From: JBFISM01 sp041608535
GTDB lineage: Bacteria > Actinomycetota > Acidimicrobiia > Spongiisociales > UBA5794
DNA: 56,335 nt
Direction of reading: 5' to 3'
NCBI GenBank assembly: GCA_041608535.1
Contig: JBFISM010000006.1
Span: 1 to 56,335, forward strand
In this document: positions 48,242 through 56,291 of the stretch, one piece after another
Layout: each line of letters begins with the position of its first letter
Numbering within the stretch: position 1 is the stretch's first letter
Position numbers and translations under genes: made by a program
Notes under the pieces: generated by a model
Database searches by the model: none
What the model was told of the DNA's origin: nothing
What the model saw: the letters and a program-made list of their open reading frames with translations, nothing else

Positions 48242-48571
48242 ATGCGGACCCCGCACCCGATTGCACGCGTCGTGGTGGCGCTGGGGATGGCCCTGACGGT
48301 CACGGGCTGCTCCGGGTCCACCGCAAACCTGTTCGGCGCAGATCTGTACGAGCAATCCTGTGCGCGTTGCCACGGGCCCGCCGGCGCCGGCGGTGTCGGC
48401 GGTGTCGGGCCAGCCGTTGCCGCGGGCTCGGATTCAGTGCAGTTGAGCGACGACCAGCTCGCCGACAGCATCAGGGTCGGGCCCGGTACCATGCCCGGCT
48501 TTCCCAGACTCAGCGACGAACAGGTGGCGAGCCTCGTTGCCCACCTGCGCACGTTGCAGGCCGGATCATGA
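48242..48571 (+). CDS. Membrane-anchored small cytochrome c lipoprotein
   Basis: A 109-residue precursor with a signal peptide and the lipobox V-T-G-C (Cys23), so LspA should anchor it to the outer face of the membrane. One heme site, C-A-R-C-H (40-44), is followed by a G-T-M-P-G-F-P methionine ligand and the S-D-E-Q-V-A-S-L-V-A-H-L-R-T-L terminal helix, a class I cytochrome c. TAATCT lies 10 nt upstream of ATG 48242. Its TGA overlaps the trpC ATG, an unusual coupling of an electron carrier to amino-acid synthesis. Confidence 0.88.
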   Translation: MRTPHPIARVVVALGMALTVTGCSGSTANLFGADLYEQSCARCHGPAGAGGVGGVGPAVAAGSDSVQLSDDQLADSIRVGPGTMPGFPRLSDEQVASLVAHLRTLQAGS

Positions 48572-49344
48572 CTTCGATGCTCGCTCCGATTCTCGCCGCA
48601 ACGAGGCAGCGGATTGCCCGTTTGCCCGCCTTGGAGGAGTTGCGGACGATGGCCGCCGCCGGTCCTGCGCCACGGGACTTCATGAAAGCGCTGGGCGCAC
48701 CTGGACTCTGTGTGATCGCCGAGATCAAGCGCCGGTCACCTTCGGCGGGCGACATCGATCCGTCGCTCGATCCGGCCCGGCTGGCGCAGTCGTATGTTGC
48801 CGGCGGGGCGGCTGCCGTCTCTGTGCTCACCGAGCCGGACCACTTCGCCGGGTCGATCGAGGATCTGGTTACGGTGCGGGAGGCGGTGGGTGTGCCCGTG
48901 CTGCGCAAGGATTTCACCCTGGAGCCGCGGCAGATCTTCGAAGCACGAGCCCACGGCGCCGATGCGGTCTTGCTCATAGTCGCCGCACTCGACGATGCCG
49001 CCCTCGGCGAGCTGTTGACGGTGGCGAACGAGGCCGGCTGCGCCGCACTGGTCGAGGTGCACGATCGCAGCGAGCTGCAGCGGGCGCTGCGCCTCGGCGC
49101 CCGACTGATCGGGGTGAACAACCGCAACCTCAGCACGTTTGACACCGATCTGGGGATCGCCGAGTCGCTCGCCGGTGAGGTGGCGCAGGCGGAGGTGACT
49201 GTGGCCGAGTCCGGTGTATCCGATCCCTCCGGAGCCGCTCGCATGCGGCACGCTGGTTACGACGCGATCCTCGTCGGCGAGGCGCTGGTGCGCGCACCGG
49301 ATGCTGCGCACCTCATCCGATCCCTCCGGGGCGTCGATGGCTGA
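48568..49344 (+). CDS. trpC: Indole-3-glycerol phosphate synthase
   Basis: A 258-residue TIM-barrel enzyme converting CdRP to indole-glycerol phosphate. Diagnostic motifs are I-A-E-I-K-R-R-S-P-S-A-G near residue 50, V-L-R-K-D-F near 113, L-V-E-V-H-D near 158, G-V-N-N-R-N-L near 185 and V-A-E-S-G-V near 212. It is translationally coupled to the cytochrome c gene upstream (ATGA) and overlaps trpF by 8 nt. No trpD lies between it and trpE. Confidence 0.95.
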   Translation: MTSMLAPILAATRQRIARLPALEELRTMAAAGPAPRDFMKALGAPGLCVIAEIKRRSPSAGDIDPSLDPARLAQSYVAGGAAAVSVLTEPDHFAGSIEDLVTVREAVGVPVLRKDFTLEPRQIFEARAHGADAVLLIVAALDDAALGELLTVANEAGCAALVEVHDRSELQRALRLGARLIGVNNRNLSTFDTDLGIAESLAGEVAQAEVTVAESGVSDPSGAARMRHAGYDAILVGEALVRAPDAAHLIRSLRGVDG

Positions 49345-49960
49345 CACAGCCACCGATCACACGACGTGGGTCAAGGTGTGCGGGCTCACCAATCGGCGCG
49401 ATGTCGAGCATGCAGTCGGCGCCGGGGCGGATGCGATCGGAGTCGTGTTGTATCCCGGTTCACCCCGGCACGTGTCCGCCGTTGCGGCGGCGGAGCTCGT
49501 GCGCGACGTCCCCGTGATGAGCGTGGTGCTCACCGTTGACGCCACAGCCGACGAGGTGCTGCGCCAGGCGGAGACTGTCGGTGCAAACTGCATCCAACCG
49601 TACGGACACCACGCCGAGGAAGCCACCGCTCGGGCAATTGCGGCGGGTTTGACCGTGCTGCGCCCCGTGCGTGCCGTCGCGAACTTCCGGCTCCCCGAGC
49701 AGCCGGAAGCCATCCCGCTCCTCGATACGCCACACGGGGTGCTGCACGGCGGTACCGGGAGCACGTTCGACTGGGAGATCGTGCGCCGCATCAGTCGCAG
49801 GTACGTGCTCGCCGGGGGACTGGGTCCAGACAACGTCGCCGCTGCAGTCGCCGCAGCGCATCCTTGGGGAGTCGATGCCTCGAGCCGCTTGGAGCAGCAA
49901 CCCGGCAAGAAGGACCCCGGTAAGGTGACCGCCTTCATCGAGGAGGCGAAGCGGCGATGA
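49337..49960 (+). CDS. trpF: Phosphoribosylanthranilate isomerase
   Basis: A 207-residue TIM-barrel isomerase. The catalytic cysteine is in V-K-V-C-G-L-T-N near residue 14, and the catalytic aspartate falls in the barrel segment around 125-140; phosphate-binding motifs G-G-T-G-S-T-F-D-W, L-A-G-G-L-G-P-D-N-V and G-V-D-A-S-S-R-L-E are all present. Many actinobacteria lack trpF and use the dual-substrate enzyme PriA; here a dedicated gene sits in the trp cluster. It overlaps both neighbours. Confidence 0.93.
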   Translation: MADTATDHTTWVKVCGLTNRRDVEHAVGAGADAIGVVLYPGSPRHVSAVAAAELVRDVPVMSVVLTVDATADEVLRQAETVGANCIQPYGHHAEEATARAIAAGLTVLRPVRAVANFRLPEQPEAIPLLDTPHGVLHGGTGSTFDWEIVRRISRRYVLAGGLGPDNVAAAVAAAHPWGVDASSRLEQQPGKKDPGKVTAFIEEAKRR

Positions 49961-51147
49961 CGATGGTGCGACCCGACGAACGCGGTCGTTTTGGCCCGTA
50001 TGGCGGCCGCTTTGCGCCCGAGACGCTGATGCCTGCGCTCGACGAGCTCGAAGCGGCCTTCGATGCCGCTTGGGGCGATCCGTCCTTCCATGCCGAGCTC
50101 CAAGCCTTGCAGCGCACCTTTGTCGGCAGACCCACCCCGGTGCATCGTGCGGCACGTCTCAGCGATGAGCTCGGGTTGGATCTCTGGCTGAAACGAGAAG
50201 ACCTCGCCCACACCGGGGCGCACAAGATCAACAACACCGTGGGTCAGGGGCTGCTCGCCAAGCGCATGGGCAAACCTCGCATCATCGCTGAGACCGGCGC
50301 CGGCCAGCATGGTGTGGCGACCGCCACGGCATGCTCCCTGCTCGGCATCGAGTGTGTGGTGTACATGGGTGCCAAGGACATCGAGCGGCAGGCGCTCAAC
50401 GTCTACAGGATGCGTTTGCTCGGCGCCGAGGTCGTTTCGGTCACCTCCGGTGCGGCGACGCTCAAGGACGCAGTGTCGCAGGCCATGCGTGACTGGGTGG
50501 CATCGGTGGAGACGACGCACTACATCATCGGTTCGGTCGTCGGCCCGCATCCGTTCCCGTATATCGTGCGCCAGTTCCAGCGGATCATCGGCGAGGAGTT
50601 GCAAGATCAGTTGGACGGATCCGCCGCCACGCGGCCCGAGCCCGACGTCATCGTCGCCTGTGTCGGTGGAGGATCGAATGCGATGGGGATCTTCCATCCC
50701 TACGCGGGTGGCGGCGACGGCCCCCGTCTCGTCGGCGTCGAGGCGGCTGGGTTGGGCCTCGCCACCGGCAAGCATGGGGCGTCGCTGGGCGCTGGCTCCC
50801 CCGGGGTCCTCCATGGATCGATCACCTACATGCTGCAGGATGGCGACGGGCAGGTTCTGGAGGCCCACTCGCTGTCCGCAGGGCTCGACTATCCGGGGGT
50901 GGGTCCCGAGCACTCGTGGTTCAAAGACGAGGGGATCGCCGAGTATGCCTCGGTCACCGATGAAGAGGCTGTGGCCGCATTCCACCGGATGAGCAGAACC
51001 GAAGGCATCATTCCCGCACTCGAGTCGGCCCATGCTCTCGCCTGGATCCTGCGTGAGGCCGAATCCCTCGAGGGGACGACAGTCGTGCTCAACTTGTCCG
51101 GGCGGGGCGACAAGGACGTCCAGCAGATCGCCGCCCTCTACGCATGA
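49957..51147 (+). CDS. trpB: Tryptophan synthase beta chain
   Basis: The 396-residue PLP enzyme condenses indole with serine. The Schiff-base lysine is Lys90 in A-H-T-G-A-H-K-I-N-N. The N-terminal G-R-F-G-P-Y-G-G-R-F-A-P-E and the phosphate loop G-G-G-S-N-A-M-G near 233 are typical of the TrpB1 type that pairs with TrpA. ATG 49957 overlaps the trpF stop, and trpA overlaps its own stop by 4 nt. Confidence 0.96.
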   Translation: MTMVRPDERGRFGPYGGRFAPETLMPALDELEAAFDAAWGDPSFHAELQALQRTFVGRPTPVHRAARLSDELGLDLWLKREDLAHTGAHKINNTVGQGLLAKRMGKPRIIAETGAGQHGVATATACSLLGIECVVYMGAKDIERQALNVYRMRLLGAEVVSVTSGAATLKDAVSQAMRDWVASVETTHYIIGSVVGPHPFPYIVRQFQRIIGEELQDQLDGSAATRPEPDVIVACVGGGSNAMGIFHPYAGGGDGPRLVGVEAAGLGLATGKHGASLGAGSPGVLHGSITYMLQDGDGQVLEAHSLSAGLDYPGVGPEHSWFKDEGIAEYASVTDEEAVAAFHRMSRTEGIIPALESAHALAWILREAESLEGTTVVLNLSGRGDKDVQQIAALYA

Positions 51148-51977
51148 CGACGAGGGGGAGCGCGGCTGCCGTGGATGGCAAGACCAAGCTGCGCACCGCA
51201 TTCGCCGCAGGTGCGGACGAAGACCGAGCCCTGCTGTTGCCGTTCATGACTGCGGGCCTTCCCTCGCGCGACGAATCGCTCGACCTCTTCCGGGCCATGG
51301 CGGCCGCCGGGGCCGACGGATTCGAGATCGGCATCCCCTATTCGGACCCGCTCATGGACGGTCCCACCATTCACGAGGCGGGGGTGCGGGCCTTGCGCGC
51401 CGGCACGACCATGCACACGGGTCTGGGCCTCGTCCACGATGTCGTCGCCAGCACCGGGCTGCCGGTACTCGTCATGACCTACGTCAATCCCGTGCTCACG
51501 CTTGGTGTGGAGCGCTTCATGGAGCGAGCCGCCGCGGCCGGTGCCAGCGGTCTCATCCTCGCCGATCTTCCGGTCGATGAGTCCGATCCGTTCGCTACCG
51601 CCGCTGCCGCCGCCGGTGTCGGGCTGGTCCTCTTCGCCGCTCCCACGACGACGGATGAACGGCTGCGACGTGTGGTCGACCACGATCCGGCCTTCGTCTA
51701 CGCAGTGGCCCGGCTCGGCGTCACCGGGGAGACGGGGTCGGGGGAGAACCAGCTCGCCGAGCTCAGCGACCGCATCCGCAGCATCACCGATCTCCCCATC
51801 GTCGCCGGGGTCGGAATCTCCGGGCCTGACATGGCGCGCGACGCCGCCCACCACGCCGACGGTGTGATCGTCGGCTCGGCGCTGGTACGCCTGGTGCTCG
51901 ACGCCGCGGATGCGGGGGCCGCCGCCGCACAGCTGGGCGCCGCGGTGACCGGCCTGGCGACAGCCGTGCGCCGGTGA
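51144..51977 (+). CDS. trpA: Tryptophan synthase alpha chain
   Basis: A 277-residue TIM barrel that cleaves indole-glycerol phosphate and channels indole to TrpB. Catalytic residues are Glu61 and Asp72 in F-E-I-G-I-P-Y-S-D-P-L-M-D-G-P, with the same 11-residue spacing as the E. coli enzyme. L-A-D-L-P-V-D-E and G-V-T-G-E motifs follow (here R-L-G-V-T-G-E-T-G). It is the last gene of the cluster; no obvious terminator precedes the tRNA gene 88 bp on. Confidence 0.95.
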   Translation: MTTRGSAAAVDGKTKLRTAFAAGADEDRALLLPFMTAGLPSRDESLDLFRAMAAAGADGFEIGIPYSDPLMDGPTIHEAGVRALRAGTTMHTGLGLVHDVVASTGLPVLVMTYVNPVLTLGVERFMERAAAAGASGLILADLPVDESDPFATAAAAAGVGLVLFAAPTTTDERLRRVVDHDPAFVYAVARLGVTGETGSGENQLAELSDRIRSITDLPIVAGVGISGPDMARDAAHHADGVIVGSALVRLVLDAADAGAAAAQLGAAVTGLATAVRR

Positions 51978-52065
51978 GCTCTCTCGAGAGGGAGGGCTGC
52001 CCGAGCCCGGTATGCCGAGCCTGTGCTGGATCAGGGGTGAGTACCATGGCGCCGTCATCCATCCG

Positions 52066-52149
52066 GCCGGGATGGCGAAATTGGTAGACGCGACGGACTC
52101 AAAATCCGTTGTCCGCAAGGACGTGGGGGTTCGAGTCCCCCTCCCGGTA
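52066..52149 (+). tRNA. tRNA-Leu (anticodon CAA)
   Basis: An 84-nt class II tRNA. Acceptor GCCGGGA pairs with TCCCGGT (G-U at the end), the anticodon stem ACGGA/TCCGT encloses CTCAAAA with CAA at its centre, a long variable arm (GTCCGCAAGGAC) is present, and the T arm is GGGGG-TTCGAGT-CCCCC. CCA is not encoded. TACCAT at 52042-52047 could be its -10. A weak hairpin (CCCC..CCCG TTTC CGGG..GGGG, 52225-52249) may end the transcript. Confidence 0.96.
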
Positions 52150-52224
52150 CTCCACCTGGATTCACTCGCTTTGGATCCACCCCGCTCGGGCCGGTCCACG
52201 CAACCTTCCACCGACGCGCCGAAC

Positions 52225-52249
52225 CCCCTACCCGTTTCCGGGCAAGGGG
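52225..52249. terminator. Possible terminator hairpin between tRNA-Leu and the convergent gene
   Basis: CCCC (52225-52228) and CCCG (52231-52234) pair with CGGG (52239-52242) and GGGG (52246-52249) around TTTC, with a small internal loop. There is no T tract. It lies between two converging transcripts and could serve either. Confidence 0.35.
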
Positions 52250-52287
52250 CTCGACGTGTGTGCGGCTGGCTGTATGAACCCCGAACG

Positions 52288-52998
52288 TCAGCCGCGTGCC
52301 GGCTCCGAGAAGTCGGCGGGAACGAAATCGGGAACGCTGGGTGCAGCGACCTCCTCATCCCGGCTGCGGGCAACCCACAGAAGGCCGAGACCGGTGATCA
52401 TGGCGAGGAGACCGACACCGGCGAACAGTGCGGCGAGCGCCAGACCCATCTGCAGCGTGCTCGTGGTCACGGTGCCCACGCCGAGTTCGGCGATGAGGCC
52501 ATGGGCGGTTCCGCTCCATGCTTGACCGCGAGCTTCGCCTTCGATCGGGTGCATCCTGTCGAAGTCGGTCCAGTACCTGCCGTCGACGTTGAACTCGTAG
52601 GTTCCGGCGGCGAAGGTCTCACCGTTGTACTCGACGGGCTCGTCGAGCACGACCGTCTGCGTGCCATGCAGCACGTGGTAGGCGATGGTCGCCATCTGGT
52701 ACATGTACTCGGATCCGGTGTTGACCAATGGGTCGGCAGGATCGAAGTCCGACATCACCACGGGGTAGTTCCACTCCTCGGTGAGGAGCGTCATGATGGC
52801 GTCAGCCCCTTCCGTGGTGCCTCGGTCGATCAGCTGGCCGTCCTCGTTGTAGTTCAACGTGACGTTCTGCGCCTCGCTGAACGCTTGTAGAGAGTCGTAC
52901 CCATCCTGGACTCTGAAGAATGCAACGCCTCCTGCAACGACGAAGCCCATGCCGACGAGTGCCAGCACGAGTCCGAGTGTGCGCAGTCGCTTGGTCAC
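52288..52998 (-). CDS. Membrane protein with a conserved extracytoplasmic domain, unknown function
   Basis: A 236-residue protein: N-terminal helix (about 9-30), an extracytoplasmic domain of about 150 residues with Y-N-E-D-G-Q-L near 52, E-Y-M-Y-Q-M-A-T-I-A-Y-H-V-L-H-G-T-Q and the ending G-T-A-H-G-L-I-A-E-L-G-V-G, then a second helix (about 185-212). Related actinobacterial proteins are, to my recollection, sometimes labelled 'aromatic ring-opening dioxygenase LigA'; nothing here supports that name. GTG 52996-52998 follows GGAGGG by 8 nt. A perfect CRP-type palindrome (53030-53049) lies 31 nt upstream of the start codon. Confidence 0.75.
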   Translation of the reverse strand: MTKRLRTLGLVLALVGMGFVVAGGVAFFRVQDGYDSLQAFSEAQNVTLNYNEDGQLIDRGTTEGADAIMTLLTEEWNYPVVMSDFDPADPLVNTGSEYMYQMATIAYHVLHGTQTVVLDEPVEYNGETFAAGTYEFNVDGRYWTDFDRMHPIEGEARGQAWSGTAHGLIAELGVGTVTTSTLQMGLALAALFAGVGLLAMITGLGLLWVARSRDEEVAAPSVPDFVPADFSEPARG

Positions 52999-53029
52999 TG
53001 TGTCATCCCTCCTAATGGTGGTTCGGGAA

Positions 53030-53049
53030 CTTGTGAAAGAGTTCACAAG
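53030..53049. promoter_or_regulatory. CRP/GlxR-type operator
   Basis: CTTGTGAAAGAGTTCACAAG is a perfect inverted repeat containing TGTGA-N6-TCACA, the consensus bound by CRP/FNR-family regulators (GlxR and Crp in actinobacteria). It lies 31 nt upstream of the start codon of the membrane-protein gene, close enough to overlap its promoter, so repression is at least as likely as activation. Confidence 0.7.
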
Positions 53050-53173
53050 GTCAGTATGACTGCCCGGGCCCGCGTCGACCAAGGGCCAAGGTCCCTGATG
53101 GATGGGACCTCCACGGGACCTCCCAACCTCACTCGAGGAGTCGCGGAGCGGCCGGTGTGCCCGCAGTGAGGCA

Positions 53174-53179
53174 TACAAT
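53174..53179 (+). promoter_or_regulatory. -10 element of a leaderless promoter
   Basis: TACAAT lies 7 nt before ATG 53187; it is the best -10 match in the window. This is likely the promoter for the coiled-coil gene and polA. Confidence 0.6.
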
Positions 53180-53186
53180 CGCCGGG

Positions 53187-53462
53187 ATGCGCCGGATCGA
53201 ACGGAAGCTCTTCGCCCTCAACGATCAGATAGCTGCGTTACGGCGCGATGAGGACCTGGCGCGTGGCGAGCTCGAGTTCCATCGCCATCTCCACGACGAC
53301 GCCGCCCGAGATGCCGCCTCATCGGATCACCCGCTCGACAGAGCCGACGCCAGGGAGACCGGTCTCGACGTCGCCCGCTTCGAGCGACACATCGCGGGAC
53401 TCCGCAGGACGCGGATACGCCTGGAGCGGCAACGCGACCGGCTGCTCGGCAAGCTCGACTGA
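53187..53462 (+). CDS. Small charged coiled-coil protein, unknown function
   Basis: A 91-residue hydrophilic protein, almost wholly helical: two charged heptad-like stretches (about 3-40 and 60-90, e.g. R-I-R-L-E-R-Q-R-D-R-L-L) joined by a D-D-A-A-R-D-A-A-S-S-D-H-P segment. It has no cysteine, membrane segment or recognised domain. It starts in leaderless fashion and its TGA overlaps the polA ATG (TGATG), so it is made together with DNA polymerase I. A role as a polymerase accessory is only a positional guess. Confidence 0.7.
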   Translation: MRRIERKLFALNDQIAALRRDEDLARGELEFHRHLHDDAARDAASSDHPLDRADARETGLDVARFERHIAGLRRTRIRLERQRDRLLGKLD

Positions 53463-56083
53463 TGGCGACGCTCGCACTGCTCGACGGCCACAGCCTGGCC
53501 TACCGCGCCTTCTATGCGCTTCCTTCCGACCTGGCCACCCCGGCGGGCCAGGTGACCAACGCCGTCTTCGGCTTCACGTCGATGCTCATCAAGCTGCTCG
53601 GCGAGGAGCATCCCGAGGCCATCGCGGTCGCCTGGGACGTGCGCGGGCCCCAGTTCCGCCGCGATCTCTATCCGGAGTACAAGGCGCAGCGCGACTCCCC
53701 ACCCGACCTGTTCGCCGGACAGCTTCCGCTCATCCGCGAAGTGCTCGAGGCGTTCGACATCCGCCAGATCGAAGCCCCCGGATACGAGGCCGACGATGTG
53801 ATCGCCACCATGGCGGCACGAGCCCGAGCCGACGGTTGGTCGGTGCTCGTGGTCACCGGAGACCGGGACGCCTTCCAGCTCATCGATGACGCGGTGTCGG
53901 TGATGTACACCCGGCGGGGTATCTCCGACACCGTGAAAGCGTCGCCCGACTGGGTCGAGGAGCGGTACGGCATCCCGCCCGATCGCTATCGGGACTATGC
54001 CGCCCTCCGTGGCGACAACTCGGACAATCTCCCCGGTGTGCCGGGCGTCGGCGAGAAGACGGCGGCGAAGCTGATCCAGCAGTTCGGCTCGATCGAAGGG
54101 ATCTACGAGCACATCGAGGACCACTCGCCACGGCTGCGACAGAACCTCGAGGAGCACCGTGACCAGGTGTTTCTCAACCGGGAGATCATGGAGCTCATCC
54201 CGGATGTGCCGCTCGATGACATCGGGCCGGAGTCGCTGGTGCTTGCGGAGTGGGATCGAGACCGTGTCAAGGAAGTGTTCGACGGCCTGGCCTTTCGTGG
54301 TCTGTGGGACCGCTTGCTCGAGTTGGGTGGCCAGGCGCCGGTGGAGGCCGAAGAGGTCGCGGTGGAGGTGGTCACGGCGTCGTCGGTCGGCGACATCACC
54401 GCAGCGGCACGTGACGGCCTCCTGTCGGTGGAGTCCGTCGTGGATGCGGGCGAGCTGGTGGGAGTGGTCGTTGCCGGCGACCCGGTGCGCTTCGTGCCCA
54501 CGGACCGGCTCGGGTTGCTCGCCGAGGCCGTCTCCGGCGGCCTCCACATCGCCGCCCACGACGCCAAACCCCTGCTGCGCAACCTCATCGAAGGCGATGT
54601 CGTCATCGACACCGTGGGGTTCGACACCGCCCTTGCTGCGTACCTCATCAACCCGGCGCAGCGCACCCCGGAACTGGAGGAGCTGGCTTACCAGGAGCTC
54701 GGCCTGAGTGTTTCCCCGGTCGATGCCGAGGCTGATTCCTCGAGCCAAGGCGCATTCGACCTCGACGGTGGCGGTCCCGATCTGGAAGCGGCCGGCCGCC
54801 GTGCGGTTGCGGTGCAGCGGCTGATCGAGCCGCTGCGCGCCCAACTGCAGGCCCGGGGCGGCGTGGACCTGTTCGAATCGATCGAGCTGCCACTGGTGCC
54901 CCTGCTGGCCCGCATGGAGGAAACCGGTATCGGCGTCGACCGGGTCTTCCTGGAGAACCTGAGCACGGAGTTGCGTGACCGGCTCGGAACACTGGAGACC
55001 GATATCCACGAAGCAGCCGGTGGCCCGTTCAACATCAATTCCACATTGCAGCTACGCGAAGTGCTGTTCGACAGGCTCGAGCTTCCGGTGCTCAAGAAGA
55101 CGCCAAAAGGCGTACCCAGTACGGACGCCAGCGTGCTGGAGAAGCTGCGCGAGTCCCACCCCATGGTGCAGAGCCTGCTCGATTACCGAGAGCTGGAGAA
55201 GCTGCGCTCCACGTACGTCGATGCGCTCCTGCCACTCATCGAGCCCGACGGCCGGGTACGGGGCCGGTTCAATCAGATGGCGGCGGCCACCGGCCGTTTG
55301 TCGCAAGAGCAGCCGAACCTGCAAAACATCCCGGTCCGCTCGGAGGAAGGCCGCATCATCCGCAAGGCGTTCGTCGCAGCTCCCGATCACCAGTTCCTGG
55401 TGGCCGACTACTCGCAGATCGAGTTGCGCATCCTCGCCCATCTCTCGGGTGATCCCGGGCTGGTGGAGGCCTTCCAGAGCGACCAGGACATCCACACCGC
55501 CACCGCTGCGAGGGTCAACGGCATCGATCCCTCTGAGGTGAGTGCGGAGCAGCGGCGACGCGCCAAGGTGGTGAACTTCGGCCTTCTGTACGGCATGGAG
55601 GCGTTTGGGCTGGCGCAGCGTCTCGAGATCTCACGCGAGGAAGCAGCGCAGCAGGTGGAGATGTACTTCGCCCAATTCCCCGACGTGAAGGCCTTCATGC
55701 GCGGCATCGTCGACGAGGCTCGGGCCACCGGTTACACGACGACGTTGCTCGGCCGGCGCCGCTATCTCCCGGAGCTGACGAGTAGCAGTTTCCGCGACCG
55801 GCAGATGGGGGAGCGCATGGCGCTGAATGCGCCCATCCAGGGCTCGGCGGCGGACATCATCAAGAAGGCCATGGTGGAGCTGGAGCGGCGTCTACGCGGC
55901 GAAGGAGCGGAGGCCGAGATGCTGCTGCAGATCCACGACGAGCTGGTCCTCGAAGTGCCGGGGGACGCCATCGAAGAGACTCGCGACCTGACCCTGGGCG
56001 TGATGGAAGGCATCGTCGAGCTCACCGTTCCCCTCAAAGTCGACTGGGCCACCGGCGCCAACCTCGCAGAATGCAAAGAGTGA
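53462..56083 (+). CDS. polA: DNA polymerase I
   Basis: The 873-residue protein has an N-terminal 5'-3' exonuclease (L-L-D-G-H-S-L-A-Y-R, G-Y-E-A-D-D-V-I-A-T and G-D-R-D-A-F-Q-L), a central region and a C-terminal polymerase. The polymerase has motif A D-Y-S-Q-I-E-L-R-I-L (Asp649), motif B R-R-A-K-V-V-N-F-G-L-L-Y-G and motif C Q-I-H-D-E (823-827). The 3'-5' exonuclease acidic motifs (D-x-E) are absent from the central domain, so it should lack proofreading, as in other actinobacteria. It processes Okazaki fragments and repair gaps. It overlaps the coiled-coil gene by 1 nt. Confidence 0.95.
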   Translation: MATLALLDGHSLAYRAFYALPSDLATPAGQVTNAVFGFTSMLIKLLGEEHPEAIAVAWDVRGPQFRRDLYPEYKAQRDSPPDLFAGQLPLIREVLEAFDIRQIEAPGYEADDVIATMAARARADGWSVLVVTGDRDAFQLIDDAVSVMYTRRGISDTVKASPDWVEERYGIPPDRYRDYAALRGDNSDNLPGVPGVGEKTAAKLIQQFGSIEGIYEHIEDHSPRLRQNLEEHRDQVFLNREIMELIPDVPLDDIGPESLVLAEWDRDRVKEVFDGLAFRGLWDRLLELGGQAPVEAEEVAVEVVTASSVGDITAAARDGLLSVESVVDAGELVGVVVAGDPVRFVPTDRLGLLAEAVSGGLHIAAHDAKPLLRNLIEGDVVIDTVGFDTALAAYLINPAQRTPELEELAYQELGLSVSPVDAEADSSSQGAFDLDGGGPDLEAAGRRAVAVQRLIEPLRAQLQARGGVDLFESIELPLVPLLARMEETGIGVDRVFLENLSTELRDRLGTLETDIHEAAGGPFNINSTLQLREVLFDRLELPVLKKTPKGVPSTDASVLEKLRESHPMVQSLLDYRELEKLRSTYVDALLPLIEPDGRVRGRFNQMAAATGRLSQEQPNLQNIPVRSEEGRIIRKAFVAAPDHQFLVADYSQIELRILAHLSGDPGLVEAFQSDQDIHTATAARVNGIDPSEVSAEQRRRAKVVNFGLLYGMEAFGLAQRLEISREEAAQQVEMYFAQFPDVKAFMRGIVDEARATGYTTTLLGRRRYLPELTSSSFRDRQMGERMALNAPIQGSAADIIKKAMVELERRLRGEGAEAEMLLQIHDELVLEVPGDAIEETRDLTLGVMEGIVELTVPLKVDWATGANLAECKE

Positions 56084-56085
56084 TT

Positions 56086-56134
56086 TCGGGGCAAGCAGGC
56101 TTGCCCCGAGTCATCGCCCAAGCCGTGCTTGGGC
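56086..56134 (+). terminator. Tandem hairpins after polA, probable terminator
   Basis: TCGGGGCAAG-CAGG-CTTGCCCCGA (56086-56109, 10-bp perfect stem) begins 3 nt after the polA stop. A second stem, GCCCAAGC-CGT-GCTTGGGC (56116-56134), follows. Neither has a T tract, as is common for intrinsic ends in high-GC actinobacteria. Confidence 0.6.
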
Positions 56135-56143
56135 TCCAAGCGA

Positions 56144-56291
56144 GCGGCCTGCGGCCGCATCAGTTGCTGGCGGAGTCCACCGCACAGGTCGCTGGACTCC
56201 GCATCGAAGGGGATCCGCGGAGCTCCTCCCCTTCGAGCATCCCCTGCACCCGAAGGCACTGGACGGCACCGGACACCTTCGGCGTGGTGTC
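56144..56291. repeat. Array of further perfect inverted repeats downstream of polA
   Basis: GCGGCC-TGC-GGCCGC (56144-56158) is followed by two stems with 10-bp arms and 13-nt loops: GCGGAGTCCA/TGGACTCCGC (56170-56179, 56193-56202) and TCGAAGGGGA/TCCCCTTCGA (56204-56213, 56227-56236). Then come CCGAAGG/CCTTCGG (56250-56256, 56276-56282) and the overlapping alternative GACACC/GGTGTC (56272-56277, 56286-56291). No coding frame with support is present up to the window end, which also contains G-rich runs (56292-56320). Confidence 0.65.

Noticed and set aside
49357..51201. A 614-codon reverse-strand open frame over trpF and trpB
   Set aside because: Antisense shadow of two genes with clear catalytic motifs; no family features.
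53327..55009. A 560-codon reverse-strand open frame over polA
   Set aside because: Shadow of polA; no domain, no start signals.
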